DNA from: Thermoprotei archaeon
Lineage (GTDB): Archaea > Thermoproteota > Thermoprotei > QMSL01 > B3-G16
DNA: 37,843 bases
Assembly (NCBI GenBank): GCA_021162845.1
Contig: JAGGXX010000033.1
Location: forward strand, 1 to 37,843
Direction of reading: 5' to 3'
The stretch's first letter is position 1. The number at the start of each line of letters is the position of its first letter. The position numbers and the translations under genes were made by a program. The notes under the pieces were generated by a model, which had not been told where the DNA came from, ran no database searches, and worked only from the letters and a program-made list of their open reading frames with translations. This document shows positions 1 to 8,823 of the stretch, piece after piece.

Positions 1-1503
1 AGGAATATCACGAAGCGCTTTCCCGGAGTCGTAGCTAATGATCATATAAACTTGACGGTATATGCTGGGGAGATACACGCCCTGCTAGGGGAAAATGGTG
101 CTGGAAAGTCGACTTTGATGAACATCCTTTATGGACTTTATCAGCCAGATGAGGGAGAGATATTCATATGGGGTAGGAAGGTTAAAATCCGCTCGCCTAA
201 GGATGCTCTTAAGCTTGGGATAGGGATGGTCCATCAGCACTTCAAGCTCATAGATTCCCTTAGCGTGGCTGAAAACTTAGCTCTCATCTTAAGGGAGTAC
301 AAGTTCTTAGTCCCCCTTAATGAGATTAAAAGGCGCGTCTTGGAGCTATCTAAGAAGTATGGGCTAGATATAGATCCTGAGGCCAAGATATGGCAGCTAT
401 CCGCTGGTGAACGTCAGCGTATCGAAATACTCAAGGTACTCATACACGGCGCACGCATACTGATACTAGATGAACCTACTACGGTTTTAACCCCTATTGA
501 GAAGGAGAAGCTCTTTAAGATATTGCGACATATGGCTAACGAAGGCCATGCTATACTCTTCATAACTCATAAACTCGAGGAAGTCATGGAGTTAAGCGAT
601 AGGGTAACCGTGTTGAGGCATGGCAAAGTCGTGGCTACCTTGGAGACCAGAAGCACAAATCCACGTGAACTAGCGAAGCTAATGATAGGTCGGGATATCT
701 TAGCCCCGAACGAAATCACCACTACGAGCCCTAAGATCGTTAGGGAACGTAAAATCCCTGTTCTAGAGGTGAGAGATCTTTACGTTCTAAACGATAAGGG
801 TTTTCTCTCGGTTAAGGGGGTGTCCTTCTCAGTCTATCCAGGCGAGGTGTTTGGCATAGCGGGGATCGCTGGTCACGGACAGAGGGAGCTCATAGAGGCC
901 ATACTCGGACTGCGAAAGATCCAAAAGGGCTCCGTCGTGCTACTGGGAGCTGAGGTCACTAATAGCTCTCCAAGGCATATAATGGAGAAAGGTGTCGCGT
1001 ATATTCCAGAAGATAGGATAAGAACCGGCGTTGTACCCGATTTAAGCGTGGTTGAGAATCTGATATTAAAGAACTATTGGCGTAAGCCTTTTTCCGGGAA
1101 GCTTTTCTTGAATATGTCGCTCATAGACAGGTGGGCTGATGATCTAATATCGAAGTATAGGATAATGACCCCTGACAGAAAGGCTCCTGTTAAACTGCTC
1201 TCAGGAGGCAATATTCAACGGGTGATCTTAGCAAGAGAGCTCTCCGGTAATCCTCGACTCATAATAGCGAGTCACCCTACTTACGGCTTAGATATAGCGG
1301 CCACGGAGCAGGTCCACAATCTATTGATAGATCAGAGGAACCGCGGTGTCGCCATACTCTTAGTCTCGGAGGATCCCGAGGAGATATTAAAACTCAGCGA
1401 TAGGATAGCCGTCATGTTTGAGGGAAGGTTCATAGGAGCCTCAGATGCAGATAAGATAAGCTTAGAGGACATATACCTGATGATGTCTGGTGTAAGGGAG
1501 TGA
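1..1503 (+). CDS. Nucleoside (BMP/Nup-type) ABC transporter ATPase, 5' truncated by window edge
   Basis: The frame is open from base 1, so the true start lies upstream of the window. This is a double-NBD ATPase of the sugar/nucleoside CUT2-like class, energising uptake through the two permeases that follow. The first domain has an intact Walker A (GENGAGKST, bases 88-114), a signature LSAGE and Walker B ILILDEPTT. The second domain (from about base 760) has GIAGHGQRE where Walker A should be and ASHPTYGLD in place of Walker B. Such a degenerate second site is normal for RbsA/YufO-like proteins and is not decay. About 500 residues are visible, close to full length, so only a few N-terminal residues are missing. 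The substrate-binding lipoprotein would be expected upstream, outside the window. Nucleoside specificity is inferred from the permease pair. It could also carry another BMP-family ligand. Confidence 0.9.
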   Translation, partial: RNITKRFPGVVANDHINLTVYAGEIHALLGENGAGKSTLMNILYGLYQPDEGEIFIWGRKVKIRSPKDALKLGIGMVHQHFKLIDSLSVAENLALILREYKFLVPLNEIKRRVLELSKKYGLDIDPEAKIWQLSAGERQRIEILKVLIHGARILILDEPTTVLTPIEKEKLFKILRHMANEGHAILFITHKLEEVMELSDRVTVLRHGKVVATLETRSTNPRELAKLMIGRDILAPNEITTTSPKIVRERKIPVLEVRDLYVLNDKGFLSVKGVSFSVYPGEVFGIAGIAGHGQRELIEAILGLRKIQKGSVVLLGAEVTNSSPRHIMEKGVAYIPEDRIRTGVVPDLSVVENLILKNYWRKPFSGKLFLNMSLIDRWADDLISKYRIMTPDRKAPVKLLSGGNIQRVILARELSGNPRLIIASHPTYGLDIAATEQVHNLLIDQRNRGVAILLVSEDPEEILKLSDRIAVMFEGRFIGASDADKISLEDIYLMMSGVRE

Positions 1504-1521
1504 GAGGATTATAGCCATAAG

Positions 1522-2607
1522 GTGAGCATCATGGGCATCAGCCTTCGTATAGAAAGGAGGGCTTATGCGCCTCTCTGGCTTAGGATAGGCATACCCCTGC
1601 TCTCCGTTCTGCTATCGCTAATGATCGCAGCTTTAATGTTCCATCTAGAAGGCATAGACCCCCTGACAGCTTATAGGATAATATTCCTCAGCTCATTCGG
1701 AAGTCCTAAGGGCTTATCGTATAGTGTAGTCAAGATGATTCCCCTCCTCCTCTGTGGCGTCGGACTAATACTCGCTTTCAAGGCCAACGTCTGGAACATC
1801 GGCGCAGAGGGACAGATAATCGTAGGAGCGATAGCCGCTACATGGGTAGCTTTATTTCTCGTTCCAAATGCGCCCTCATATGTAGTGATCCCCTTAATGT
1901 TCATAATGGGTTTTCTAGCAGGTGGGTTATGGGCGCTTATAGCTGGTATATTGAGGGGGAAGTTCAACGTTAATGAAGTCATAGTCACGCTCATGATGAA
2001 TCATATAGCCTCTAAAATAACTGAGTACCTGATATATGGGCCATGGATGGGGAAGACCACGTGGGGGTTCCCCGAGAGCGATCCTTTTTCCGAATCCGCG
2101 CATCTCCCTTTAATCCCTGGGACGTATATACATTACCCCACACTCATAATCGCCATTATTGCCGCGCTTCTCTCGGCAGTGTTGCTTTCCTACACCAAAC
2201 CAGGGTATGAAATGAAGGTCTTAGGCTTGAACCCCGAGGCTGCGAGATATGCAGGGATCAGCTACGTTAGAACCATTGCCTTGGTCATGTTCTTAAGCGG
2301 AGGTCTCGCAGGCATAGCTGGAGTAGGGGAAGTCGCGGGCCTACATCATAGACTAAGGTATCCCTGGGCGATATCCTCTGGCTATGGTTACACGGCCATG
2401 CTGGTGGCGTGGCTTTCGAGGTTAAACTGCTTAGTGGCTATTCCCGTTTCCTTCCTATTAGGTGCTCTATTAGTCGGTGGGGATGCCATCCAGATATCCC
2501 TTAATCTCTCCGTGAACATAGTTTACATATTCAATGGTCTTATACTGCTTTGTTTAGCAGGTGGTGAGGTCCTCACCCGGTATAGGATAAGGCTTAGGAG
2601 GGAATGA
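1522..2607 (+). CDS. Nucleoside ABC transporter permease (YufP/NupP-like)
   Basis: An integral membrane permease of about 361 residues with roughly ten hydrophobic segments. It forms half of the transmembrane channel paired with the next gene and the preceding ATPase. The segment NVNEVIVTLMMNHIA (about residues 150-165) and the late motif YTAMLVAWLSRLN are typical of the BMP-associated permease family (BPD_transp_2). The N-terminal 20 residues are charged, then membrane helices begin. I take the GTG at 1522 as the start, because it sits just after the ATPase stop. An ATG at 1531 is an alternative. It is cotranscribed with its neighbours: 18 bases after the ATPase, and overlapping the next permease by ATGA. 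The family assignment is firm. The substrate is inferred. Confidence 0.88.
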   Translation: MSIMGISLRIERRAYAPLWLRIGIPLLSVLLSLMIAALMFHLEGIDPLTAYRIIFLSSFGSPKGLSYSVVKMIPLLLCGVGLILAFKANVWNIGAEGQIIVGAIAATWVALFLVPNAPSYVVIPLMFIMGFLAGGLWALIAGILRGKFNVNEVIVTLMMNHIASKITEYLIYGPWMGKTTWGFPESDPFSESAHLPLIPGTYIHYPTLIIAIIAALLSAVLLSYTKPGYEMKVLGLNPEAARYAGISYVRTIALVMFLSGGLAGIAGVGEVAGLHHRLRYPWAISSGYGYTAMLVAWLSRLNCLVAIPVSFLLGALLVGGDAIQISLNLSVNIVYIFNGLILLCLAGGEVLTRYRIRLRRE

Positions 2608-3545
2608 CAATGGATGTATCGTGGTTAATTCCCCCATTACACGTAGCCATACAGGCCAGCACTCCCCTTATGTTAGCGGCCTTAGGCGAGATCTACGCGG
2701 AGCGCTCAGGCATACTTAACTTAGGCGTTGAAGGTATGATGTTAATCGGCGCCATCACGGGCTTTGTCATAACGCTTACGACCGGTAACCCCTGGTTGGG
2801 CATGTTAATGGCTGCTATCGCTGGTGCTCTAATGGCCTTTATACATGCCTTTGTGAGCATATCCCTTCAGGCTAACCAGATAATATCAGGCTTAGCGCTC
2901 ACGATGCTAGGAATGGGCATAAGCGGCTTAGTGGGTAAGCCCTTCATAGGCATACCGCTACGCTTCACCTTACGGCCTATCGCGATACCCCTGCTTAGTG
3001 ATATACCCCTTTTAGGTCCCGTATTCTTCAAGCAGGACGCGATAGTCTACCTCTCATACATATTATCGCTGGCTATGTGGTTCTTCCTATACAGGACTAA
3101 GCCGGGCATATGTATAAGAGCTGTCGGGGAAAATCCAGCTGCGGCGGATGCCATAGGGGTTAATGTAGCTCTAGTGCGCTATTGTTGTACGATAATAGGC
3201 GGGTTATTAGCGGGTCTCGGCGGCGCTTATATCTCAGTTGTGTACATTCATGCGTGGCTGGAGAATATGACGGCAGGTAGGGGCTGGATCGCATTAGCGC
3301 TTGTAATCTTCGCTATGTGGGATCCTCTCCGTGCTTTACCCTGCTCATATCTCTTCGGGGGTATAGAAGCTCTTCAGTATTGGCTTCAACGCTACGGTAT
3401 AAACCCTTACCTCTTGGGGGCGTTACCGTATCTAGTAACTATATTAGTCCTAACGCTTATTGGAGCAAGCGAGAGCTTGAGAAGAAGAATGGCCACACCC
3501 TCTGCATTAGGTAAACCTTATGCTCGTGAGGAAAGAACAGCCTGA
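2604..3545 (+). CDS. Nucleoside ABC transporter permease (YufQ/NupQ-like)
   Basis: The second permease of the transporter, 313 residues, nearly all hydrophobic, with 8-9 membrane spans. The N-terminal stretch TPLMLAALGEIYAERSGILN and the following LGVEGMMLIGA are hallmarks of the shorter BMP-type permease. The CIRAVGENPAAADAIGVNV segment is the cytoplasmic coupling loop that contacts the ATPase. The start codon overlaps the stop of the preceding permease (ATGA), which indicates translational coupling. ATG at 2610 is a possible alternative start. It is the last gene of the operon in the window: a convergent gene (pantoate kinase) ends 42 bases downstream. No binding protein is found downstream, so it must lie upstream of the window or elsewhere. 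Confidence 0.88.
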   Translation: MTMDVSWLIPPLHVAIQASTPLMLAALGEIYAERSGILNLGVEGMMLIGAITGFVITLTTGNPWLGMLMAAIAGALMAFIHAFVSISLQANQIISGLALTMLGMGISGLVGKPFIGIPLRFTLRPIAIPLLSDIPLLGPVFFKQDAIVYLSYILSLAMWFFLYRTKPGICIRAVGENPAAADAIGVNVALVRYCCTIIGGLLAGLGGAYISVVYIHAWLENMTAGRGWIALALVIFAMWDPLRALPCSYLFGGIEALQYWLQRYGINPYLLGALPYLVTILVLTLIGASESLRRRMATPSALGKPYAREERTA

Positions 3546-3587
3546 GGAAGATACCTTCGGATACCTGCTAGGCCTAATCCTTAAGGT

Positions 3588-4553
3588 CTATATCCTTCTC
3601 AATTTTACACTCGAGTCATCTAAGCCGCAAAGTAATATCTTACACCCTTTTAGCTTGCGCCGTAAATAGATGAGTAATTCATCCGCTTTTCCCCTTTCCA
3701 CAAGCAGATGTATTGCGTCCCCTAACATGTTCTGGGCATAGCCGAGTACTTCTAATCCTTCATCTTTAATTAGCTTCTCAACCCTTCTGACGTTCTCTGT
3801 TAAGAATCCAGCCTTACAGGCGAATTCGTAAGAATATCTTAATAAGTTCTCCACCGTGGGCTCGTTTAGCACCCTCTTTAGCGTTTCTTTTCCAGCTTTA
3901 TTTATCCTCTCATATGCCATTTTATCGGAAAGAACATCCTTTGTTAGAATAGGTCCAAAGTAAACCACTATTAGGAGTAGACCAGTGGTATCCAGTGGTA
4001 TTGAATCGATAACCCCATATCCTGGTGCCCCAGGGCGCCTTGTGATAATACATGACCCTGCCGTCATTAGGGCTCCAACCGTGCCTAATCCCGTCTTGGC
4101 CCTAACCTCTGCCACGTGTGCTATTCTCCCCAGTTCCAGCATCGTTAGATTAACCTTTAACGCCTTCGAAAGAGCGACGGCTAGCGTGAGGGCTCCCGCC
4201 CCACTAGTACCGAATCCTGCTCCAATGGGATAGGGTATCTCATGTTCAACCTCTATTCTCACATCGGGGGATCCTGCGAGTTTCAATATGTCCTCCACGA
4301 CGTTCCTAGAGGTAAGCGCCTCATCCTGTCGTCTCCCATTTATCTTTACGATAACCTCCGGGCGTTCCGCCTCCTCTATAACAACCTTAGTCCTTATAGC
4401 CGGCGAAAGCTTGAATCCGCCTCCTATCGCCCCTATCCTAAGGGGATCCTCTATAGGTCTCCCTTTCTCGTCTCTATCGCATATTGCGAAGAAGCTTGAA
4501 AGGCCAGCTGGACTCAACGCTTCTACAATCCGCACCTTTACTCCTCCCACCAC
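3588..4553 (-). CDS. Pantoate kinase (archaeal CoA biosynthesis, GHMP superfamily)
   Basis: Phosphorylates pantoate to 4-phosphopantoate, the archaeal route to coenzyme A that replaces pantothenate kinase. It is a cytosolic GHMP kinase of 321 residues, slightly longer than the usual near-300. The N-terminal EALSPAGLSSFFAICD is the family's substrate-side motif. The ATP-binding GHMP glycine-rich loop is PIGAGFGTSGAGAL (about residues 108-121), preceded by GAIGGGFKLS near residue 42. The later GTVGALMTAGSCIITRRPGA segment is also characteristic. Its start lies inside the 3' end of the upstream S-component gene (16-base overlap), so the two are translationally coupled. That suggests the transporter feeds the same pathway. 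Assignment to the COG1829 type is confident; biochemical specificity follows from the family. Confidence 0.9.
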   Translation of the reverse strand: MVGGVKVRIVEALSPAGLSSFFAICDRDEKGRPIEDPLRIGAIGGGFKLSPAIRTKVVIEEAERPEVIVKINGRRQDEALTSRNVVEDILKLAGSPDVRIEVEHEIPYPIGAGFGTSGAGALTLAVALSKALKVNLTMLELGRIAHVAEVRAKTGLGTVGALMTAGSCIITRRPGAPGYGVIDSIPLDTTGLLLIVVYFGPILTKDVLSDKMAYERINKAGKETLKRVLNEPTVENLLRYSYEFACKAGFLTENVRRVEKLIKDEGLEVLGYAQNMLGDAIHLLVERGKADELLIYLRRKLKGCKILLCGLDDSSVKLRRI

Positions 4554-5248
4554 AGTCCCGCCTTACGTAAGGCGCTAACTACGGGAGGCGTTATTAGTAG
4601 CATGAAGGGTATCTCCGTCGCGTAAACCCATATCATCCATGCAAGAGCTGCAGCTAAGGGCAAGCGACTCTCCCCTGAAGGTAAGATGAAGAATTGACTG
4701 AAAAGCCAAACGGTGATCCCTATCCATACAGAACCTATTAAGAGGCCTAAGGATGCAAAGACGTAAAATGAACTCCACTCCTTAGCTTTTACGGTTAAGA
4801 GTGATGCTACCGTAAGAGAGAAAAGTACGGCACCTGAATAGACGACGGCTATAGGCCATGGTACACCCGAAATATTGGGGCTCATAAGACAGAGGACGAG
4901 CATTATTAGGTTTACGCCTATACAAGGCAAGACATTGCTCTTTCTTCTTTTACCTAAACCCGCTATGAAGAAACAAAGGAAGTTTGCCGGAACGCCCGCT
5001 ATTAAACTTAAGAGCGCGTTCCCGTGTATGAGCATATCGCTTATGAATATGCCTATAGCGGCTCCGAGCCCACCGACTATTGGATCAAAAGTTACCGCGA
5101 AGGTCGCGGGGACAAAGACTGGGGGCCAGAAACGCACGACCCCTATGACCGGGGCAAATATGCCTAGATAAGACGCATATCCGAGTACCGCATATAGTGC
5201 TGCGCATACCGCTATTAATGTAACTTTAAGTGCTGGAGATCTCTTCAT
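4538..5248 (-). CDS. ECF transporter S component, probable CoA-precursor vitamin uptake
   Basis: A 236-residue membrane protein with about six hydrophobic helices, starting MKRSPALKV followed at once by a helix with AVCAALYAVLGYASYLG. This is the usual opening of substrate-binding S components of energy-coupling-factor importers. The conserved block RFWPPVFVPATFAVTFDP then GGLGAAIGIFISDML supports this. The reading frame is open further upstream to 5347, but I choose the ATG at 5248: it has a strong Shine-Dalgarno (GAGGAGAAC) just before it, and a longer version would run through the promoter of the divergent gene. It overlaps pantoate kinase by 16 bases. A complete T-A-A energising module lies at 21352-23777. 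Pantoate, pantothenate or a relative as substrate is inference from the overlap; the fold assignment is stronger than the ligand. Confidence 0.75.
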   Translation of the reverse strand: MKRSPALKVTLIAVCAALYAVLGYASYLGIFAPVIGVVRFWPPVFVPATFAVTFDPIVGGLGAAIGIFISDMLIHGNALLSLIAGVPANFLCFFIAGLGKRRKSNVLPCIGVNLIMLVLCLMSPNISGVPWPIAVVYSGAVLFSLTVASLLTVKAKEWSSFYVFASLGLLIGSVWIGITVWLFSQFFILPSGESRLPLAAALAWMIWVYATEIPFMLLITPPVVSALRKAGLWWEE

Positions 5249-5335
5249 AGGTTCTCCTCGGGAGTATAGAAGCTTTTTAGACTTAAAACTTATCATTAAA
5301 TGCTTAATAGGCTTTAAAGAATTAAGTATAAGCAT
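5249..5335. promoter_or_regulatory. Divergent promoter region between the S component and the AbrB-PhoU gene
   Basis: An 87-base AT-rich spacer between divergent start codons. On the plus strand CTTTAAAG at 5312-5319 is a TATA-like box about 20-27 bases before the ATG at 5336, with no Shine-Dalgarno, which suggests a leaderless or nearly leaderless mRNA. On the minus strand TTTTAAGT/CTAAAAAG-type AT tracts near 5270-5290 could serve the S-component operon, which does have a Shine-Dalgarno. Confidence 0.5.
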
Positions 5336-6286
5336 ATGATTCGTCACTTAGTTGAAATAAGTGGCTCGTACTACGTAGCCCTGCCGAAATCGTGGGTTCG
5401 TATGTTAAATATGGAAAAGGGCTCTACAATCGAACTAACATTAACCGAAAGCGGTATTATAGTACGTCCTCCTAGAATGGAGGAAGAAGCTCCTCCCCGT
5501 CAAATACGCTTACGTGTTGCCCATGGAATAGGGCGGCAGATAATAGCGGCTTACTTAAGGGGGTATGATCTCATCGAGGTATTCGATCCCAATGGCATTG
5601 CTCAGGAGTACAGAAGAGAGATAGAGGAGGTTACAGATCTGCTAATAGGCCTAGAGGTAGTTCGCGAGGACTCAAAGTCGTTATTACTTGAATGCTTATG
5701 GCTCAGAAAGGGAGGGATATGGAATTACATAAAACGCATGGACTTCATAGCTCGATCAATGTATAAAGATGCGATCAGCGGCCTTCTAGACCATGACATC
5801 AACTTACTTCAAAACGTCATAGAACGTGACATCAAAGTCGATAAGCTCTATTTCCTAGTGGTACGAATGATACGCTCCATGCTCTTGGATTTAGGATCTT
5901 TATTACATAAGGGCATAAACCTCCTACGCCTGTTAGATTATCGACTAATAGCTAAGAATGTAGAGGAGATTGCAGACTACTCTGAGGATATGGCCAGGAG
6001 ATCGATGGCGATTCTTTCTCAGCGTTTAAGGCTGCCCACTGCCATTGAGCGGCTCTATGAAATTACATGTGAAATAGAGAAACTGGAGGATAGGGTAATG
6101 CATGCTTATGAAACCGCTGAAGTAAGCGCTGTCCCAGATTTCATCTCTATAATTCACTCCCTCAAAGATGATATTTCATCCTTAGAGCGCAAATTAAGCC
6201 ATCGCTCGAACGAGCTTCGCTCTATTACAGAATATCTCTTCAGAATCATAGATTTGATAGCTGATGTGAGCGATCTTCTTGCTTAA
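5336..6286 (+). CDS. PhoU-like regulator with N-terminal AbrB DNA-binding domain
   Basis: An archaeal phosphate-uptake-regulator type protein of 316 residues. The first ~45 residues form a swapped-hairpin AbrB/SpoVT domain (ISGSYYVALPKSWVRMLNM, then GSTIELTLTESGIIVRPP), a dimeric DNA-binding module. The rest is all-helical with two PhoU-like three-helix repeats (about residues 120-220 and 225-316), rich in acidic and metal-binding-type residues. In bacteria PhoU links PstSCAB phosphate transport to signalling. The archaeal fusion probably binds DNA directly. No pst genes are in the window, so the target is unknown. It could respond to another metal or anion. Transcribed alone, divergent from the S component/pantoate kinase operon, with a TATA-like box close to the start. 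Confidence 0.8.
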   Translation: MIRHLVEISGSYYVALPKSWVRMLNMEKGSTIELTLTESGIIVRPPRMEEEAPPRQIRLRVAHGIGRQIIAAYLRGYDLIEVFDPNGIAQEYRREIEEVTDLLIGLEVVREDSKSLLLECLWLRKGGIWNYIKRMDFIARSMYKDAISGLLDHDINLLQNVIERDIKVDKLYFLVVRMIRSMLLDLGSLLHKGINLLRLLDYRLIAKNVEEIADYSEDMARRSMAILSQRLRLPTAIERLYEITCEIEKLEDRVMHAYETAEVSAVPDFISIIHSLKDDISSLERKLSHRSNELRSITEYLFRIIDLIADVSDLLA

Positions 6287-6338
6287 ACGTTAGAGAACCT
6301 TTAAAGATGCTCTTCATTAAAGTCTTTTGGGGTCGTAC

Positions 6339-7328
6339 ATGCCTTATGTCATCGGCGTGGATATAGGCGCTACTAACTTAAGGGTAGTTATATCCGATGA
6401 AGATGGCAAGTTCTTAGCTAGTGGGTCCGAGAGGACCGTTAAAGAGGGCACGGGACTCTCCGTGAGCGCTCAAATAGGGCGTATGATACATTCCCTCCTC
6501 TCTAAAGCCAAGATAAGCGTTGATGAAATAAAAAGCATAGGCATAGGGTCCATAGGGCCTCTCGACCTCAAAGAGGGCGCCATAATTAACACACCTAACC
6601 TGCCCTTTCCCTATATCCCCCTCGTCTCCCCTCTTAAGGAGGCCTTCAATAAGCCGGTCTATCTGATCAACGACTGTACAGCTGCCGTAGTGGGTGAGAA
6701 ACACTTCGGCGCGGGAAGAGGGCTTGAGAATCTAGTCTATGTGACCATCAGCACTGGCATAGGGGGCGGCGCATACGTGGATGGGCACCTCCTCATAGGA
6801 AAAGACGGAAACGCTGCTGAAGTGGGTCATATGGTCGTAGATCCGCAGGGTAGGCTGATATGCGGCTGTGGGAAAAGGGGGCACTGGGAGGCTTACTGCT
6901 CCGGTACAGGGATTCCCAAATTAGTAAAGATGATCCTAGAGGAACGAAGGGCTACGGGGTACAGTGAAGGCATGAAATCACATTTAATCGCATATGATCC
7001 CGATAAGATTGATGCTAAGACTTTCTTCGATACTGTAAGGCTTAGAGATAGCCTGGCGCTCGAAATTCTGGACTTCATAGGGCGCTACAACGCGATCGGT
7101 ATGGCTAACCTGATTAACGCATACGATCCCAGTCTGATAACCTTAGGGGGCTCAGTCGTACTTAATAATGAAGAGTATATCCTACCATATATAATGAAAT
7201 ACGTGAAGGACTACGCCATAAATAGGATACCTGAGATTAAGGTTACACCCCTCAAAGGGGATATTGTGCTCTATGGTGCGGTGGCCATAGCACTAGGTTT
7301 AGAGGAGATAAAACCCCCGAGACCATGA
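6339..7328 (+). CDS. ROK-family sugar kinase (glucokinase-like)
   Basis: Phosphorylates a hexose with ATP, most likely glucose or an amino sugar, in the cytosol. The N-terminal phosphate-binding motif is VIGVDIGATNLRVV. The sugar-binding/catalytic Asp sits in LINDCTAAVVGE (about residues 108-119). The ROK zinc motif is EVGHMVV followed by CGCGKRGHWEAYCSG, with His replacing one of the usual cysteines. ITLGGSVVL is the second phosphate loop. About 329 residues, typical length. I start at the ATG 6339, preceded by GGGGT; an in-frame TTG at 6327 would add four residues. It stands alone between a plus-strand regulator and a convergent isomerase-like gene. The exact sugar cannot be read from sequence. 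Confidence 0.88.
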   Translation: MPYVIGVDIGATNLRVVISDEDGKFLASGSERTVKEGTGLSVSAQIGRMIHSLLSKAKISVDEIKSIGIGSIGPLDLKEGAIINTPNLPFPYIPLVSPLKEAFNKPVYLINDCTAAVVGEKHFGAGRGLENLVYVTISTGIGGGAYVDGHLLIGKDGNAAEVGHMVVDPQGRLICGCGKRGHWEAYCSGTGIPKLVKMILEERRATGYSEGMKSHLIAYDPDKIDAKTFFDTVRLRDSLALEILDFIGRYNAIGMANLINAYDPSLITLGGSVVLNNEEYILPYIMKYVKDYAINRIPEIKVTPLKGDIVLYGAVAIALGLEEIKPPRP

Positions 7329-7352
7329 GAGAACTTGAAAGCATCCGTTGTT

Positions 7353-8129
7353 TTACGTACGCTTTAATAGTCCTTTGAGGAACCTAACAGCTCTTGGCAC
7401 TGCACTTTCGGCACTCTCCTTACCCTCGTACTCTATTGAAAGATAGCCCTTATAGCCCGTCTTATACAGAATATCTACTATTCTCGCATAATCCAACATC
7501 TCATCGTTTCCCTCTGGTCCAACTTTTAGGAATTTAGCGTGAACGTGTACGGCGTAAGGAGCGGTTTTCCTTATCTCCTCATACCTGTTTAACCTGTAGT
7601 TGCCGGTATCCAGATTTACGCCCATCCACTCCGAGTCCACGGCCCGTAGTATCTTTAACACGCCTTCTGCGGTAGCTGTTATCCCGCCATGATTCTCGAG
7701 AGCTACCACGATGCCGTATCTCCGTGCATAATTTACACAATCCTTCAGCGCATCTACAACCCAAGCAAATGCTTCCTCCTCACCGTAGCCCTCCGGTACA
7801 TCTCCTGCGAAGACCCTAACAACCGGAGCGCCTACCTTAGCAGCGACCTCTATCCATCTCTTAACTTTCATGACTTCCTTTTCCCTAGCTTTTACATCAG
7901 GTAATGTGAACCTATTCCCTACTCCTATCGCTGAAACGTCCAGTCCGTAAGAGAGCAGAGCCCTCTTCAGCTTAAAGACGTATTCGTCTTCGGTCGTCGT
8001 AAAGTAATAGCTAGTAAGCTCGACTCCATCTAACCCGAGCTCCCATCCTTTTCTTATAAAATCCTCTAATGTCATCTTACCCCGTGTTAGGGCGTTTCTA
8101 AACGAATATGCCGCACAGCTAATTTTCAT
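7353..8129 (-). CDS. Sugar-phosphate isomerase/epimerase-like TIM-barrel protein
   Basis: A 258-residue xylose-isomerase-like TIM barrel (AP endonuclease 2/IolE/hydroxypyruvate isomerase superfamily). Strand-end metal and acid residues are visible: VALENHGG (about residue 146), NLDTGNY (about residue 178), HVHAKF (about residue 200) and LSIEYEG near the C-terminus. These match the Glu-Asp-His-Glu metal site of the superfamily. The start ATG follows a perfect AGGAGGT about five bases upstream. It ends 24 bases from the convergent ROK kinase, so the two may share carbohydrate function but not a transcript. The exact reaction is unknown; members include epimerases, isomerases and dehydratases. 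Confidence 0.8.
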   Translation of the reverse strand: MKISCAAYSFRNALTRGKMTLEDFIRKGWELGLDGVELTSYYFTTTEDEYVFKLKRALLSYGLDVSAIGVGNRFTLPDVKAREKEVMKVKRWIEVAAKVGAPVVRVFAGDVPEGYGEEEAFAWVVDALKDCVNYARRYGIVVALENHGGITATAEGVLKILRAVDSEWMGVNLDTGNYRLNRYEEIRKTAPYAVHVHAKFLKVGPEGNDEMLDYARIVDILYKTGYKGYLSIEYEGKESAESAVPRAVRFLKGLLKRT

Positions 8130-8258
8130 AACCTACCTCCTGTGATTCATAAGAATGAGCTGTACGTATATCGTTTGTCCCTTAGATTTTTATTTGTTCA
8201 TCATCCTTAACCTTCAGCCCCCCGTAGTCTCCGCATGTGTGGCTAACTAAGATGAAAT

Positions 8259-8693
8259 CTAGCTTCCCAACTTATATTGTTCTCTTCCTTCGTATGATGG
8301 CTTCGTCCTCAACCTCCTATAGTACAGCGTCATAAGGGCGGTCGGGTAAACCCAGTTTTCCCTTGCGGTGTCGCTCTTTTCACTTTTAACTTTTGCTCTG
8401 GTCAGTACGGGGATTAGCCTCTTCCTCCTCCATATGCTATACTCTATTAGCCCGAATATCGTCCCTGTAATTGCTGCTATAACGCCTACCAAAAGGCCTA
8501 CGAACTCTATAAAGGAAAGCGGCTGGCCGAAGATAATTACGTATACTGGGATCCTTAGCACGATCTCGCTTACTCCTGTTCTATTCTCGTTTACCTCATT
8601 TCCCCTAGCCAGACCGATTATAAGCAGGGACGTACCTATAATTAATGCCATGCAACTTAACGACGCGAGAAACGTCTTATTCATGTCCATCAC
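8259..8693 (-). CDS. Unknown small membrane protein
   Basis: I do not recognise this family. The protein is 144 residues: an N-terminal hydrophobic helix (about residues 8-28), a polar loop of about 30 residues containing two N-glycosylation-like NxT/S sites, a second hydrophobic helix (about residues 55-82), then a basic C-terminal half of about 60 residues starting WRRKRL. By the positive-inside rule both termini would be cytoplasmic. The start is the GTG at 8693 or the adjacent ATG codons; there is no strong Shine-Dalgarno. Neighbours give no functional clue. Confidence 0.55.
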   Translation of the reverse strand: MMDMNKTFLASLSCMALIIGTSLLIIGLARGNEVNENRTGVSEIVLRIPVYVIIFGQPLSFIEFVGLLVGVIAAITGTIFGLIEYSIWRRKRLIPVLTRAKVKSEKSDTARENWVYPTALMTLYYRRLRTKPSYEGREQYKLGS

Positions 8694-8787
8694 TTGCTAG
8701 GTCTAGTTATGCTTATTCGAAGATATTAATGTGTCATTTAAAATAGCGTTATTTTACTGGTACCTAACCTGGAAGTAGTGGCTAAAC

Positions 8788-8796
8788 GCTTAAATT
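8788..8796 (+). promoter_or_regulatory. TATA-like box for the moaD-moaE genes
   Basis: GCTTAAATT is centred about 30 bases before the ATG at 8824, in an otherwise non-coding 130-base gap. A second AT-run, TTTAAAAT at 8804-8811, is too close to the start. The predicted transcript begins within a few bases of the start codon. Confidence 0.45.
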
Positions 8797-8823
8797 CAAG
8801 CTCTTTAAAATAAGTGACTGTTA

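Noticed and set aside
761-1503. Second nucleotide-binding domain of the Nup-type ATPase lacks a proper Walker A and B.
   Set aside because: A degenerate second site is normal in this ATPase class, so this is not a sign of a damaged gene.
4242-4578. Overlapping plus-strand open frames opposite pantoate kinase.
   Set aside because: They are antisense shadows of a well-supported gene, with no family resemblance.
5249-5347. Upstream extension of the S-component reading frame (to 5347).
   Set aside because: The extra residues are polar and unlike the family. They run through the divergent promoter and into the AbrB-PhoU gene start, while the ATG at 5248 has a strong Shine-Dalgarno.
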